Source of the DNA: Setaria digitata
Taxonomy: Eukaryota > Nematoda > Chromadorea > Rhabditida > Setariidae
Reading direction: 5' to 3'
NCBI GenBank assembly: GCA_003640385.1
Contig: RCAB01000280.1
Location: forward strand, 19,613 to 83,612
DNA length: 64,000 bases
The position numbers and the translations under genes are program-made. Below are positions 1 through 12,500 of the stretch, piece by piece (position 1 is the first letter of the stretch; each line of letters begins with the position of its first letter). Under the pieces are notes generated by a model. The model did not search any database, was not told the origin of the DNA, and saw only the letters and a program-made list of their open reading frames with translations.

Positions 1-2007
1 GAAGGTACTACTTTTTTTGCTTGTTTTTTTCTAGATATCTAAGCATATATCAATTGAATTGTTGGAAAATATGAATATTTCATAAACATGGACTTTACCA
101 ATTCATCAAACCTATTTGTTTTCATCATTCTCGATCATTCCTTTTTTAGTTTTAACTTTTCATCCAAAAAATGCTCAATTTTAAATCTTCTTTTTTTGTT
201 TTTCATTTTTTTTTTTTTTTTGCAAAATTTGATAAATTGACTTGAAAGGAAATCCCTTCGTTCTCTCCTCCTCCAAAAAAAAAAAAAAAAAAGAAAAAAA
301 AAGAAAAAAACAAATAAAAACGATGGAGAAAAAGGAAAGGAACGAAATTCGTGTGATAATAATTATAAGGAAGAAAATGAAATCGGAGATTAATACTAAC
401 GAGTAAACAAAAATAGTATTTTCAGTTATTTAATTTATTTTTTCTCGAAATACAGCATTTTTTATTTCTACATATTTGCTAAAATTATTTTTTAAAATTT
501 TAAAAGCCGTATTAATAATTTCGTTAAAAAAAAAAAAAAAAAAAAAAAACAAATTCAATTAATAGTTGCCCATATAAAAATTTCAGCAGGCAGATAAATT
601 TGTTCATTAAGATGAAAAAAGAAGAAAGAAGAAAAAAATAGATTATTAATAAATAAGCATATAGCCTAATAGTAAGTATATCATTCATTAAGTAAACAAG
701 GCAATTAATAAGCATGCAATTTTCTAAATAATTACAATTCAGCATTAATCATTATAAAAATTTATAGTAGTAAAGCTAGAAGAGAAGAAATAAACAAGTA
801 AAAAGCATTTAATATAGCTAAAGTGAAGTAATTTTATGGCATAAATTAAATTATTCCAAAATTTTTCCAATCAATTTGAACTAAACGAAAACGAAGATGA
901 TGAAGGAAAGCATTGAATTTGCAACAAAAATCAAATGTATGAAATCCAATCAAATTGATTTCAATCAAATCAGATACTTAATTGATGGAGAGTTCAAGCC
1001 GTTTATCATCCAACTGAGCAGTATGAAAAACGGATTTCTATGTGAACGAAATGTAACGGAAGATTAAATGGGAATGAATTTTGTCCCTCATCAAAAGTGT
1101 CTTTTTTCGATGTCTTTTTTTTTTTTTTGATAGAAAAACAAAACCAAAATAAAAAGGAGAAAAAAAAAAGAAGCAATGTAACAAATTTTCGTTTTCATTA
1201 TGTTTAAAATTTTCAAATTATGTAATAAATCATTTAATATTTCATTCATTCATTTCATTAAATGGCAATTTATGTATTTATATTCATGCAACTTAAATGC
1301 ATTTTGCATTTCGTATCAAGCAGAAGGGAAAAGAAAATTTATTTTGTAAAAAAGTGATAAATAAAATTTTCAGTAAAAATATCCATTATGAAATTAAAAT
1401 GTACCCGATGATTACATAAAAAAAAAGTTGGAAATAAGAAAGAATTGGATAGAAAGAAAAAGAAAAAATGAGCAAGAAAATTCCGATAATTTAAAATTGT
1501 TAAATTAAGTTTAGCAATTTTAAATTTTAAGGTGTGGATGAATCTTTTGATGTCTGAAGTCATTTTGAATTTGGAACTCAATTCAAAGATTTCAAAATTA
1601 CAAAATGATTGCTATCAGCTATACTTTTATACTTTATTATATCACAACTGCCTCATGTTTTTGTCATTACTCTTTAAATTTCTTGCTCTTGAAAGAAAAT
1701 GTAATTAGTACTTGCAAATATTAGCATAATTTCTTTAAAATTAAATCTAAACTGCGTAATTTATTGTCTTAAAAATTATTTTTGCGGTAATTTCATCGTT
1801 CTATTAATTCAAGTAAAATGATGCAATAAAAGGTTAAAATTGAAAAACGATCAATATACGTTCTTGTTTCAAATTTTAAATTTTAAAATTTATCACTACA
1901 TCTGGTGAGAAGTTAAGCAACAAATGAAATCACATTTATAATTTGTTTTTTTCCTTAAAAATTTATTTTTATAATTTAAGATTATATTTTCTCTTTTATA
2001 ATTTAAA
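1..2007. other. AT-rich intergenic sequence, no gene seen
   Basis: Very AT-rich with many homopolymer runs (for example T runs near 200-220 and an A run near 526-549). Open frames here are short and made of low-complexity Phe/Lys/Ile/Asn runs. I see no convincing exon, RNA gene or repeat family. Confidence 0.6.
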
Positions 2008-2796
2008 TTATAAATCATGGTGTGAAGCTTTATTAATTAAAACCTGTTCAACAGATGGTGATAGTGATGAACTTTGTGAATGAGCATTTGTACTCGATGG
2101 AGTACCACTAGAATGATCAAAAGAATATTGTTGTTGACTAAATTTAGATCCTTGTTGTTGTTGTTTATGGAATGACAATAGCTGTAGTGATCGTAACGAT
2201 GTGCCACGTGAAATATGACTAAATAATGTTGTAGTTGTTGCTGCATTGCTAATATCAGTTGAAGGAATTGTTCGTAATTCCGAAAATTTTCGTTGCAAAA
2301 ATGTTGGTGATGGCCATTCATTATCACGAATATTATCAGTATCACAATCATCACGAATATTATCAGTAACATCATTAGCAGTATTTGAGCATTGCTGTCT
2401 TAATAATATACCTTTTCTATCAGTAATTAGTCGTCTAGAATCGTTATCAGTTGGTGTTCGTGGCAAACGTCGTCCAGTAACTTGACGTTGTTCCGAATTC
2501 CAGTTATGTAGAAAGCAATCAGATTTAGTGATAACAGTAGTAGATGATGATGATGACGATGATGATAATGGTGGTGTTGGAAGAAACCGCGGTGATGATG
2601 AACGACGTATATTTTCTGATGGTATTTGCGGTAGAAGACGATGCCGATTGGTAGTAATAAGTGGTGATAGTGATATCGCCTGCATACTACTGATACTGTT
2701 ACGTCGTCCATATGATTGCTCCAATCGTCTTATCAGTGATATTGACGGATCCGGTAATAGCTGTTCCGGATAATCATTTGATGATATTTCACGCAT
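2008..2796 (-). CDS. Ser-rich protein or terminal exon of unknown function, with RxLPxTP motif
   Basis: A 262-codon frame, open from a TAA at 2836-2838 down to the TAA at 2008-2010; the first ATG is at 2796. It is by far the longest open frame outside low-complexity sequence in the first 9 kb. The protein is rich in Ser, Thr, Arg, Asn and Gln, with a run of eight Ser near residue 80, a Gln run near residue 210, and two proline motifs, RRLPRTPT (near residue 110) and LLPQIPS (near residue 55). RxLPxTP-type motifs bind SH3 domains, for example in tails of voltage-gated calcium channels, and the Arg/Ser-rich style would suit such a tail, but this is only a resemblance. No upstream exon on this strand was found before 9.5 kb and no strong TTTCAG acceptor precedes the ATG, so it may be a single-exon gene, the last exon of a longer gene, or a remnant. 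No known domain recognised. Confidence 0.45.
   Translation of the reverse strand: MREISSNDYPEQLLPDPSISLIRRLEQSYGRRNSISSMQAISLSPLITTNRHRLLPQIPSENIRRSSSPRFLPTPPLSSSSSSSSTTVITKSDCFLHNWNSEQRQVTGRRLPRTPTDNDSRRLITDRKGILLRQQCSNTANDVTDNIRDDCDTDNIRDNEWPSPTFLQRKFSELRTIPSTDISNAATTTTLFSHISRGTSLRSLQLLSFHKQQQQGSKFSQQQYSFDHSSGTPSSTNAHSQSSSLSPSVEQVLINKASHHDL
2528..2566. repeat. GAT/GAC trinucleotide repeat inside the Ser-rich frame
   Basis: An imperfect GAT/GAC triplet tract on the + strand; on the coding (-) strand it reads as the Ser run of the 2008-2796 frame. Such a tract is likely length-variable between individuals. Confidence 0.6.
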
Positions 2797-3553
2797 ATTT
2801 TCCCTTCCCGTTTCCTTTTCTTCTTTTCTTTTTTTTTAGTTTCTTTTTCGTTTTGTTTTTTTAATATACAAAAAATTTTCCTTATGTATAAATTTAAAAG
2901 AAAAGAAAAAAAAAGAGGTATATTATATGAAATATGTATAAGTAAAATTTAAAAAAAAAAAAAAAATGAGAAAATATGTAAATCCCAGGAATGGTCACTA
3001 TTTTTTAAACTAACTGCTTACGGGATTGTTGCTCTTGGCTAGTACTAGTTAGTGCTTTTAGGAGGGAGGAAGAAGGGAGGACATTTCTTTTTTTTTTCTA
3101 GTCATTTCATTTGTCGCTTTTCTGTCTCCACCCTTTTCTCTTTGCTTCTTCTATCAGTCCTAGTAGGACCAAAGCTAACGCTAAGACTTAGACCATGTGG
3201 CTAAGCCTAAAGCTAACAACTAATATGTTAAATTTAAGGCCAAACCCCTCTCTCGTTTTTTTTATGATTGGAAAATACCATTAATACTGATAACTACTTA
3301 ATCTTTTTTCGCTTTAACTTCTCAGACAGTGATAATTTAACAGATATTATCATTATTATTATGTTTTTTTGTAATTTTTCATGTTACTTTATCATTTCCT
3401 TTTAACAATGATGATGATAAAATAATGATTTTTTTATTCGTGTTACTATTTAGTATCATTATTATTATTCCGATGTTTGTTGCAGAAAATGAGCAACTTT
3501 TAAGCTTTGAAAAATTGTATTCATTTCATTTAATCGGGTAATTTATTGCCATT

Positions 3554-3716
3554 TAATAATTAATAATAATAATAATTAATAATAACAATAATAATAACAA
3601 TAATAACAATAATGATAATAATAATAATAAATAATAATAATAAATGGTAATAATAATAAATAATAATAATAAATAATAATAATAAATAATGATAATATTA
3701 AATAATAATAAATATA
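3554..3716. repeat. AAT/TAA-rich microsatellite
   Basis: About 160 bp of nearly uninterrupted TAA/AAT triplets with scattered AAC and ATG variants. Confidence 0.85.
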
Positions 3717-4172
3717 CCAGTAATAATAGCTAGAACATTAGCCGTAGTAAGAGTGAAACTATGATAATTAATCACTATCATTTAATGTAAATATTTGAAA
3801 GATTAGCTAAAATACTGGTTTGTTAGTATTAATAACTTCCTTCTTTTTCTTTTCCATTTATTCTCTTCTTTACCAATTAAACAAAATGTCTCATGGGAAA
3901 TAGAATTAAGAAAAGTGAAGATTGATAATGGATGGAAATAAATTTTGGATGCCGAAGTTGTATTATGCAAACAACTTATCCGATAATAATGATACTCCTA
4001 GTAATATTCATAAGTATATTAGTATTAAAATTATCGCTAATACTAATATTAAAATCAATACTAATATTAATATTATCCCCACTGATAATATCATCATTGC
4101 TTTATTCATTAGGTCACTAATTTTTTTAACTATTGTTTGATATCCATTAGCACTGACTCGACTATTATCTGT

Positions 4173-4240
4173 CATTATTATTTATTATTATTATTATTAT
4201 TATTGCTATTGCTATTATTATTATTGTTAATTATTGTTAC
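4173..4240. repeat. ATT/TTA microsatellite
   Basis: TTA/ATT triplets interrupted by TTG and GCT variants. Confidence 0.8.
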
Positions 4241-6499
4241 TATTACTGCGGCTATTCATTATCATTTTTATACTATTATGACCTAATCTTTTCAGTTTTT
4301 CCCTTTTGTGTTCTTTTTTTTTCTCTCTTTTTCTATTTTTTTTAATTTCAATGCGGAATTTGCCTTAAATAATAATATGTTTCAGTTTTACAGGTAAAAA
4401 AGCAGTTAAAATAGCAGAGAAATTGGAATTTCAGCATTTTCGGAAATGAGAATCACACTGTGTAGCTTAGAAAATTAAATCGCCTGATGGATTTGGTCGC
4501 GTTAAACGAATTGAATTATGCGCAACTGAAGAGATCGATGATTTTATCAGTGTTATCAAAACGAAATGCAATGTGAATAAATAACTTTTCTCACTTCTGT
4601 TTTTCTGCTTTCCGCGTTGCTTCTTAATGAAGACACATGTGTTACACCTATATACGATCATAAGAATTTTTCATTCTACGTGGAAGTGATAAAGTGATAA
4701 AACTTTGGATGAGTTAACTGATTCATCTGTATGGAATTGATAAATAAACTTTTTTTTTTTTTTGGTATTTGAATGCGTCAGCTAATGATTGTGACATATT
4801 GCTTCATTTACTGAATTGAATGTATGTAGATATGAATCAGCAATATTAGTCACTGATAAAAATAATTATCAGTTACATCAATTAGTGAATTAAATTGAAA
4901 GAATTGGAATTTGATTCAACAAATAATAATGCTCATAAAAAGATATACTGCAATTTAATTTTCAATACGAAAAATTTTCATTTTCTATTTCTTTTTTCAT
5001 CTTGCAAAATTTATCAGTCCAATGAGTGAATTGAAAATACATTTTTAAATGAGATTATAACTTTTTTTTTTTTTTTTTTTTCAATTCAAAACATCATCAG
5101 CATAAATTTCTTCTAGCAGTCTTTTTTTTCCTTTTCTTCGAATTGTTACCAAAATATTGCAACAGCAAAAAACCACTGATAATTGCAAACTTTTAGAAGG
5201 CGAATGTTTCAATAACAGGAAAAGGAAAAAAAGACAGAAATTTATTTTCATATGTTTTCCTGTCCTCCTAGTTTATATTCTATTCATTTTTGCTTTGCTG
5301 ACTTTTTTTTGTCCAAAAATTATTTCACACTTCTTGCTCACGTTCTACATACTCACATTAGTGTTTGAATTAATTTTTACAATTCTTTTCTTCTTCATTT
5401 TCATTTCAATTTTTCTCAATCATCACTTCACATCAACAATTTTGTCAAGCGAATTTGCGGCGGAATTTTCACGAATAACCAATGAGCTATGTTAATTCGG
5501 ATATTTGTAACAAAAGTTGATGCTAATTATTGCCGCTGTAAACAAAATAGAATAAGTTTGTAAATAAACAATTATTTATATTTTTAAAATTCAGCTCACT
5601 TTTTTGTTTGTTAGTTTTCCTCCCTCGTTCTTTTTTTGCTTTTTTTTTCCTCTCAATTTAAAGTAATTTCCATTTCACCTAATCTAGAAATTTTTTCGTA
5701 AAAAGAAGTGGAAGGAAATGTCGCCAAATGTGAAAATTATTTGAAAATTAATTGCAAATACAATCAAGGTATCATCAAATATTTATATTTTATGCTTAGT
5801 TTTATTCCTTTTTTTTTTTCTCTCTCTCTCTCTCTCTAATTAATTGAATCCAGTAAATCCTCTGTGTGCCAGTTTAATTTTTCCAGATCTCTCCAAATTT
5901 TCCTTTCATTGACTTTCAATCTTTCGAATAGGAGAGCTGTTAATCACATTGCTAATTAGACTGGTCTAAATTGTCTATCTGCATATGTTAATAATTTGTT
6001 AATTGATTTTGCTGCATGTTCTTTTTTATAAGAAGGCAATTCAATAGTGTCAAAGTTTCAATTCCCATTATAAACAATGTAAATGACGGAGAAACACAGA
6101 GAAAAAAAAGAGAAAAGCAGGTGAAATTGGTGAAGATAAAATGTTACCATACGTAATCCATTACGTTCTGCTGAAGAAATTTAAAAAATCCCGGAAAAAA
6201 GGAGAAAAAAAAAATCAGAAGGAAGAAAGGAATAATGGAATGAAAAGTGTGAAGGGGAACGTTTTATAGTTGGAAGAGTATAAAAAGTATTTTCAAAAAT
6301 ATATTTAAAACAAAGAAACCTTTGACTTTTTTTAATATATGTACGAAAAGGAATAATATTACCGAGAATTTTATCACGATTTTCACATACCTAAATTGAC
6401 AATGGCAGTGATAATGATAATGATCAAGACTGTGATGACAAAAGAGTTATGATATGCGAAAGAAGGATGAAAGGAAGAAGACATTTATTTTGTTCGTTC

Positions 6500-6825
6500 C
6501 ACTCCATAACGGTTGTTGAAAATGAGAGAGAGAGAGAGAGAGAGGGGAAAAGGAAAGAGAAAAAAAGAAGGGAGCTGCACAGAAAGAGGGAGAGGGAGAG
6601 AGAGGTGGGGGATGAAGGAGACTGCTATTGTTGTTGTTGTTGTCGTTGTTAATGTTTGAGCAGAACAGTGTGGTCGTGAACTATTTCGGGAACTTATTTT
6701 CGAGGAAATTTCCAAGTGAAATGGAAGAAGAAGAAGAAAGCGGAGGAGGAAGCAAGGATATAGTTAGAGAGAGAGAGGTAGGAGAGAGGGAGAGAGAGAG
6801 AGAGGAGAGAGAGAGAGAAGGATAA
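6500..6825. repeat. GA-rich purine tract with two (GA)n runs
   Basis: A strongly purine-biased + strand with (GA)n cores near 6524-6545 and 6765-6822, plus a GTT run near 6628-6650. It produces long open frames on both strands that are not believable proteins. Confidence 0.8.
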
Positions 6826-7424
6826 CTCTTCACATTACTCATTTGCCACCTACAACACCACGCAGACATATGTGTGTCTGTGGAATGGGTGAAGAGTGAA
6901 ATTTTAAATAGACAAAAAAAGAAAAGAGAATGGAGAAAAAGGAAAAGAAAAGAAATGAGGGAAAGAATGAGATAAAAAAGAGAAAGAAGAGAATGAATTT
7001 GAACAAATATCAATTCGTGAAATACAAAACAATAAGGATGGAAAAAAAGGAGGAAGAAAAGTGCTGTGATCAGACGACGAAAGAAAGATGAAAATTTTAA
7101 TTTCACAAAAAAAATACCTTTATTTTATTTTTCTATTGTAAAAAAAAAAAAAGAAAAAATTTTCTTATCCCTTCCTTTTTTTTTTCTTCTTTAATTCCTT
7201 TTCCATAGTCTTTCTCCGTTCACTTTTTCGTCTTCTTTCTTTACCTTTTTTTTTTTTCATCCCCTCATTAGGACAGACCACCTTGCTAGTGTGTTATTAA
7301 ATGTTGGTATGTCCAACTTTTTTTCTTTTTTCCTGAATCCACAAACTTTTAAAATCTCATACGAAAGAAAATATTTGAAAAAATAGAAAATAAAATTTGA
7401 AGAAACTATTATGCAGAAACAGCA

Positions 7425-7625
7425 CGTACACACACATGTATATGCATGTAGAAATATGAAAAATACACGTAAACACAGAATATGCACGTACACATTCGGT
7501 TTATGTGAACGTTGACATGCATAAAATGCACGTATACATGTGGTATGTGTGAACGTTGATACATGTAAAATGCACGTACATAGATATGTATGCACGCAAA
7601 CACATGCAAAATGCACGCATACGAA
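7425..7625. repeat. Degenerate 41-44-bp minisatellite built on ATGCACGTAC
   Basis: Units begin with ATGCACGTA at about 7480, 7528 and 7570, spaced near 41-48 bp, with a further ATGCACGCA start near 7611 and degenerate relatives upstream. Each unit also carries GTGAACGTTGA or a relic of it. The minus strand reads as a His/Cys/Thr-rich frame, which I regard as a by-product. Confidence 0.65.
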
Positions 7626-9541
7626 GGAACATGTGCATATGTACGATAAGCGTAGGATGCTTTAACAATGATTGATTGTGTAAGTGAAAAGGATCAATTC
7701 TAATAAAAGTATCTTGGGAGTAATTTGCAAAATATGTAAGAAAATTTAAATTTTATTGCAAAATTATTTACAGAAAATTTGAAAGCAAAAGAGAAATGAA
7801 AAACGAAAGAAAAAGACGAAAAAGTTTGTATTTTCTAAATCTCACCGAAAAATTGTACTTGTATGTGTGTATATGGTGCAAGTATCTGTCTGTTAAATGT
7901 CAGAAAGTTGTTACTTCTTGCTAAAACTTTCAAATAGCTAAAATGATTTAGCAAAAGATGTAAAGTATGGAAGAAAAAGAAAGAGAGACAGAAAAAAGAG
8001 TCTCGAGATGCTGGCTCGAGCTAAAATCTCGAGCTAATACTCCTCCTTCTTGAATAGTATACAAGAATCTAATATTATCTTCCTCCCCCCTCCATTCCGT
8101 TCTTTTTTCCATCTCTCACAAAACATATATATACATCTGTATTTCGTTAACATTTTCTATCCTGAAGTAACAGAAATTGTGCACTGAAATCACTAGTTTA
8201 TTTGGGATAGATAATTAGTGAATAGCTTAGGATGTGAGATTGTTAGAATTTAGCAACTAAGGAACGGATCACAGTTGGGAAAGGAGGAATGTGGAGAGGT
8301 TAGACTTGATATCTCTCCTAGTAAGTTTGAAAGTGTTGAAGATGAAATTGTGGAAAAGTTTTGCATCTTCTTTCCCAAAACTCTTCTCGAATCACTACGG
8401 AAAAAATTTTTACACTACAACAGTTTAGCTTCTTAAACACTACTTAGCTTCTCCCTTACTATCTATCTAGGCTTATCATTGCACAGAAGACGCCTGTTGT
8501 TTGTTTGCTAGGATGAATGAAATGACTTTTGCTTAGTTTACATCGGAAACTTTTCATCAATTCTGATTTCTTCATTATAGGATTACTACTTCGGATTGAA
8601 GGCATCTCTTATCAATCCGTCTGTGTACGTGGCGTTCTGTGCTTTCCTCTCTTCGTTTATCTTAACTGGTTGTTTGCGTATCTATTCAGATTCCAAACTT
8701 CTTCATTACTTTTCGCTGGTACTGGTAAAACGAAACCGTACGTTTTATTCTCTTTTCATTTTCATTTTTTTTTTTTTGTTTAAAATTTTGAAAAAAAAAA
8801 AAAAAAAACAAGATGGAATGAGAAAGATATTTTACTAGACGGTAAAAAAGAAAAATTTCCTGTTACACATTTGCTGAAGCTAACAAACTATCCGAATTGT
8901 TTCTTCTCTTCCGATTCCTTTTTTTTTCTCCTCTTCTCTTTCACTTTTATCAATTTCTTTTTGTTTTTTTCCTCAGTTCTCATATCTTTTTGTAAATATT
9001 CGAAATATCTCTCATTTCTTACTAATCGTTTATACATATTTTTCTTGCTGAAAGACGGACGGACGGTTCGTTCATCCAATTCTATCACTTCTTCAAATAC
9101 ACAGAATACTACGGAGTGCTGCAAGTTAGTTCTCTCAAACACCATTAATATATTCATTTCCGGATTAATGTTCAGGTTATCTCCTAGGTATATTAATAGC
9201 AACTGTTCTTATCATCATTATTCTGTCATCCTTCCTCTCCCATATCATTTCTTCCATGAAGAGGAAGGAGAGCGAAGGGTGGACATTGCTGTGAATCTTT
9301 TCGCTCAGTTTACCACTCCTTGAAATTTCACTTCTAAATTACAATAATTTCATCGAATTATTTCAATTGCAATATATCAAAAATTGTTTCCCTTTCTCTC
9401 TTTTATCATATCATTTCTTCCTTCGAATCAAGAAGTATACTGAAACTTTCTCCAATCACTGTTCATTTCTCTTCTCACCGTCTAATTAATTACAGATAAT
9501 AATTAACGGGAAAGAATAAAGACGAAGAATAAGCTGAAACA
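7626..9541 (+). promoter_or_regulatory. Upstream region of paramyosin (5' flank)
   Basis: About 1.9 kb ahead of the paramyosin start without a convincing gene on either strand. It holds three CTCGAG palindromes spaced 13 bp apart (8002-8033), a TATATATA stretch near 8127, and just before the ATG an acceptor-like TTACAG ending at 9495. Muscle-specific control elements would be expected here, but no specific factor site can be assigned from sequence alone. Confidence 0.4.
9493..9495 (+). other. Splice acceptor in paramyosin 5' UTR (cis or SL trans-splice)
   Basis: TTACAG followed by AT-rich leader, 46 bp before the ATG at 9542. It could close a 5' UTR intron or accept a spliced leader; the sequence cannot decide between them. 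Confidence 0.45.
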
Positions 9542-12500
9542 ATGTCTGGATCATTGTATCGTAGTCCTTCAGCTGCGCTTTACAAAAGTCCATCAATGAG
9601 TGCCTTTAGCGGTTTACCGGCAGCATTCGGTAGTATGTCGGTTGCTGATTTGGGAAGTTTAACTCGATTGGAGGTAAGTAAAGAAGCTATTATTGTTGCT
9701 CATACAATAGTTGTTGTTTATTGTTAATGAAAAAGTGATTTAGTAATTTTGTTTCTATTATTTATTTATTCATCCAACAATTTTTGATATCAATAAATAT
9801 CGAGTTTCCTATCATTTCCTTTTTATTTTTAATATAATTCATATTTTAGAAAAAAAAGAATTTTACTTTTTAATATGAATTTCAGCATTGTGAAATTCAT
9901 GAAATTCTAAATTCAGTTACAAAATAATAAAATTAATTATTTTCAACGTTGAAATTAGAATTATTTCAGCATCAAAACTAAAGTTATCAAAGTTAATCAT
10001 GATAGATGGTATGGAGTAATTAGAGGGTTTGCTTCTAAGTGTGCATTTGAACCGAAAATTTTGTTTTTCGTCAAAAAATTAACATCCATCCTAGGTTTTA
10101 TGCAGCAAAGTTTTCACAAAAATTATGGAAAATTTTTAGATGTTACTAATTTTAGTTTAAATATGTATACATGGCTGAAAGCCAAAATATAATATTATGG
10201 AGAAAAAAATTGGGTGTTTTATTCCATTAATTGAAACTACTGCATAGCCATTTAATAAATCATTTGCTTAGAAATAGCTGATGGAAAAAAAAGAACTAAC
10301 AATGAGGGGAGAAAAGAGAAATTTACGAAAAAGTTATGTTAGATGGACTAAATGTTGATGAGAGTTTAAATTTCAAAATAAAAGAAGTGATAGGAATAAT
10401 TAAAATGATTGATCTCTATCTCTCTAAAAAGGATCATTTTAAACAAGTGAGCAAAAATTTTGAAAATATTTTCAGTATTTTCTTTCTTTCTCTTTAGTTC
10501 CAATAAAAAAAAAAAGAGGAAAATACGGAATATGCGGTTTTATTTAAAAATGTTTACTGTAATTTGACTAATTTTAATTTTTTCTTCGTTTTATTTTTGT
10601 CTTCCTTCTTTTTACTTAGATAGGAAATAAAGTTAAAAAATAAAAAGGAAAAGGAAATTGAAATCATTGTATAAAAAATAATCAAAAAAAAATACGAAGT
10701 GAAGCTTTTCAAGCATTTAAAGTACACAGAATTACTATAGTTCCCTATAATACAAGTTAAAAGAAATTATTTTTTGAACTTATGAATTTTTAACAATCAA
10801 ATATCCACACTAAATTATTTTAGACAATTGTGCTTTATTCTTTTTCCTTCCTATTTCAGAGCTAATCATTAAACAGAGAATAAGGAAATGATTTTTAATT
10901 AGTGGTTCCTTTTTTTTTTCCAATTATAGCGTTTGGGCATACGATATGAGTTATATAAGCCTATTTTAATTAATAATTTAAAGTTTTCATAAGAGAACAG
11001 AAATTTTAAACTTATGAATCAAATTCAGTTTTTAATTCAATGGTTCATTGTATTACAATCTTTACAAGCCGATATATCGAATATCATGTTGCAAATATAA
11101 CTTTAAATTTGATTCATATGCTTATTTCACATTTCACTTATCATAGCTCATTTCACCTATGCATTTTAATTTCTGGTTTTCTAAAAAAAAAATTTTTTTT
11201 TTCATTTCATTTTTGTAATTCAAAATGCACCAAGTGATTGGAAATATATATTTGTAGGTGAGTGAATATGCACAATTACTACTTTTTCAAGCTATTTTAA
11301 TACTCAATCTTCTAATTAGAAGTTCATTTTTACCATAAACTTCTCATTTTGCGCTAATTAAACTTTACGACTCGGAAATTCCCTAATTATATTGTTAATT
11401 GCTCCTTCCTTATTTTTTTCTAACTTAAATGAAACATGCTGAAAAAAGTTTATAATTAGCTTCATTTTAATCAAAAAAAAAAAGAAAAGAAAACTGATCA
11501 CCTAGTGAGTGACTAATTTTTGTCAACCTTCATCTTTTTTTTTTTTTATAATCTCCATTACTATCGAAATAGGCCGTTGCATATGTTAACTAGAACTAAA
11601 AAAATAAAGCAAATTTAAACTTATTATATTGAGGAAAAACATATGACGTCTAACGAAATATCAATTATAATTCATTTCATTTTCATCACTATTATTTTAT
11701 TATCATCATTCGGATATGACTGTCGGTATTGGAACTGAATTATCAGATCTTTTCAGATCTTTTTTTTTTTTTTTTCAATTTTTCTGCTTATTTTAGGACA
11801 AGATTCGTCTTTTGCAAGAAGACCTCGAATCCGAACGTGAGCTTCGAAATAGAGTACGTATATTTCGATCTCAATAAAGTTTAGAAAGCATAGATAATTT
11901 GCAATTGAATACTGACATTTTAAAAATTTTAATTTCAGTTGTTCGAATCGAAAGAAATATTATTAATAATGGAGTATTTTTTTCTCAGGATTAATGTAAA
12001 GAAATAGAATATTAAATAAGTGATTTTCGACGAATTTATTTATCATTTTAAATTTTTTAAAAAGAATGAATGTCAAATCAATGAAATATATGCCTCCAAA
12101 TTTCTAGATCGAACGAGAAAGGGCTGATCTTAGTGTACAATTAATAGCACTGACGGATAGACTTGAAGATGCCGAAGGTACCACTGATAGCCAGGTAAGT
12201 TTATAATAAGCTATATTTTTGTTTTGTAATTCAATAAAATTTCAGAATTTTAAGTAACAATTCAATTGCTCCCTTATAATTGAACATTTTTTTTTTTTGC
12301 TTGGCAAGATGAAAATTTCCAATTTATTTCATTTCAATTAATGTAAAAGTGGTCATAAAAATAAATGCTCATTGGTAATTTATTTCATTTTAATTAATGT
12401 AAAAATAGTCATTAAAAAAAAAATACTCGTTGGTTCAAAAACAGAACATTCATTTTATGCATTAATATAATACTGATTAGTCATTCAATAATTCATTACA

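Larger units (their letters stand above)
2840..7400. other. Gene-poor AT-rich region with simple repeats
   Basis: Apart from the simple repeats listed separately, I see no assembled gene. Two short exon-like frames on the + strand near 4390-4584 are discussed as a finding. Hydrophobic open frames, such as 5157-5495, are products of T-rich sequence. Confidence 0.5.

Noticed and set aside
5157..5495. 112-codon hydrophobic + strand frame
   Set aside because: Its opening codon is TTG, the sequence is T-rich, and the product is mostly Phe/Leu/Ile; such frames are expected in pyrimidine-rich DNA.
6681..7106. 141-codon minus-strand frame rich in Phe/Leu/Ser
   Set aside because: It is the complement of the GA-rich purine tract; no protein-like pattern beyond composition.
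8871..9323. Overlapping long frames on both strands upstream of paramyosin
   Set aside because: Both strands are open over the same DNA, products are low in complexity, and there are no splice or homology signals. Kept as upstream flank.
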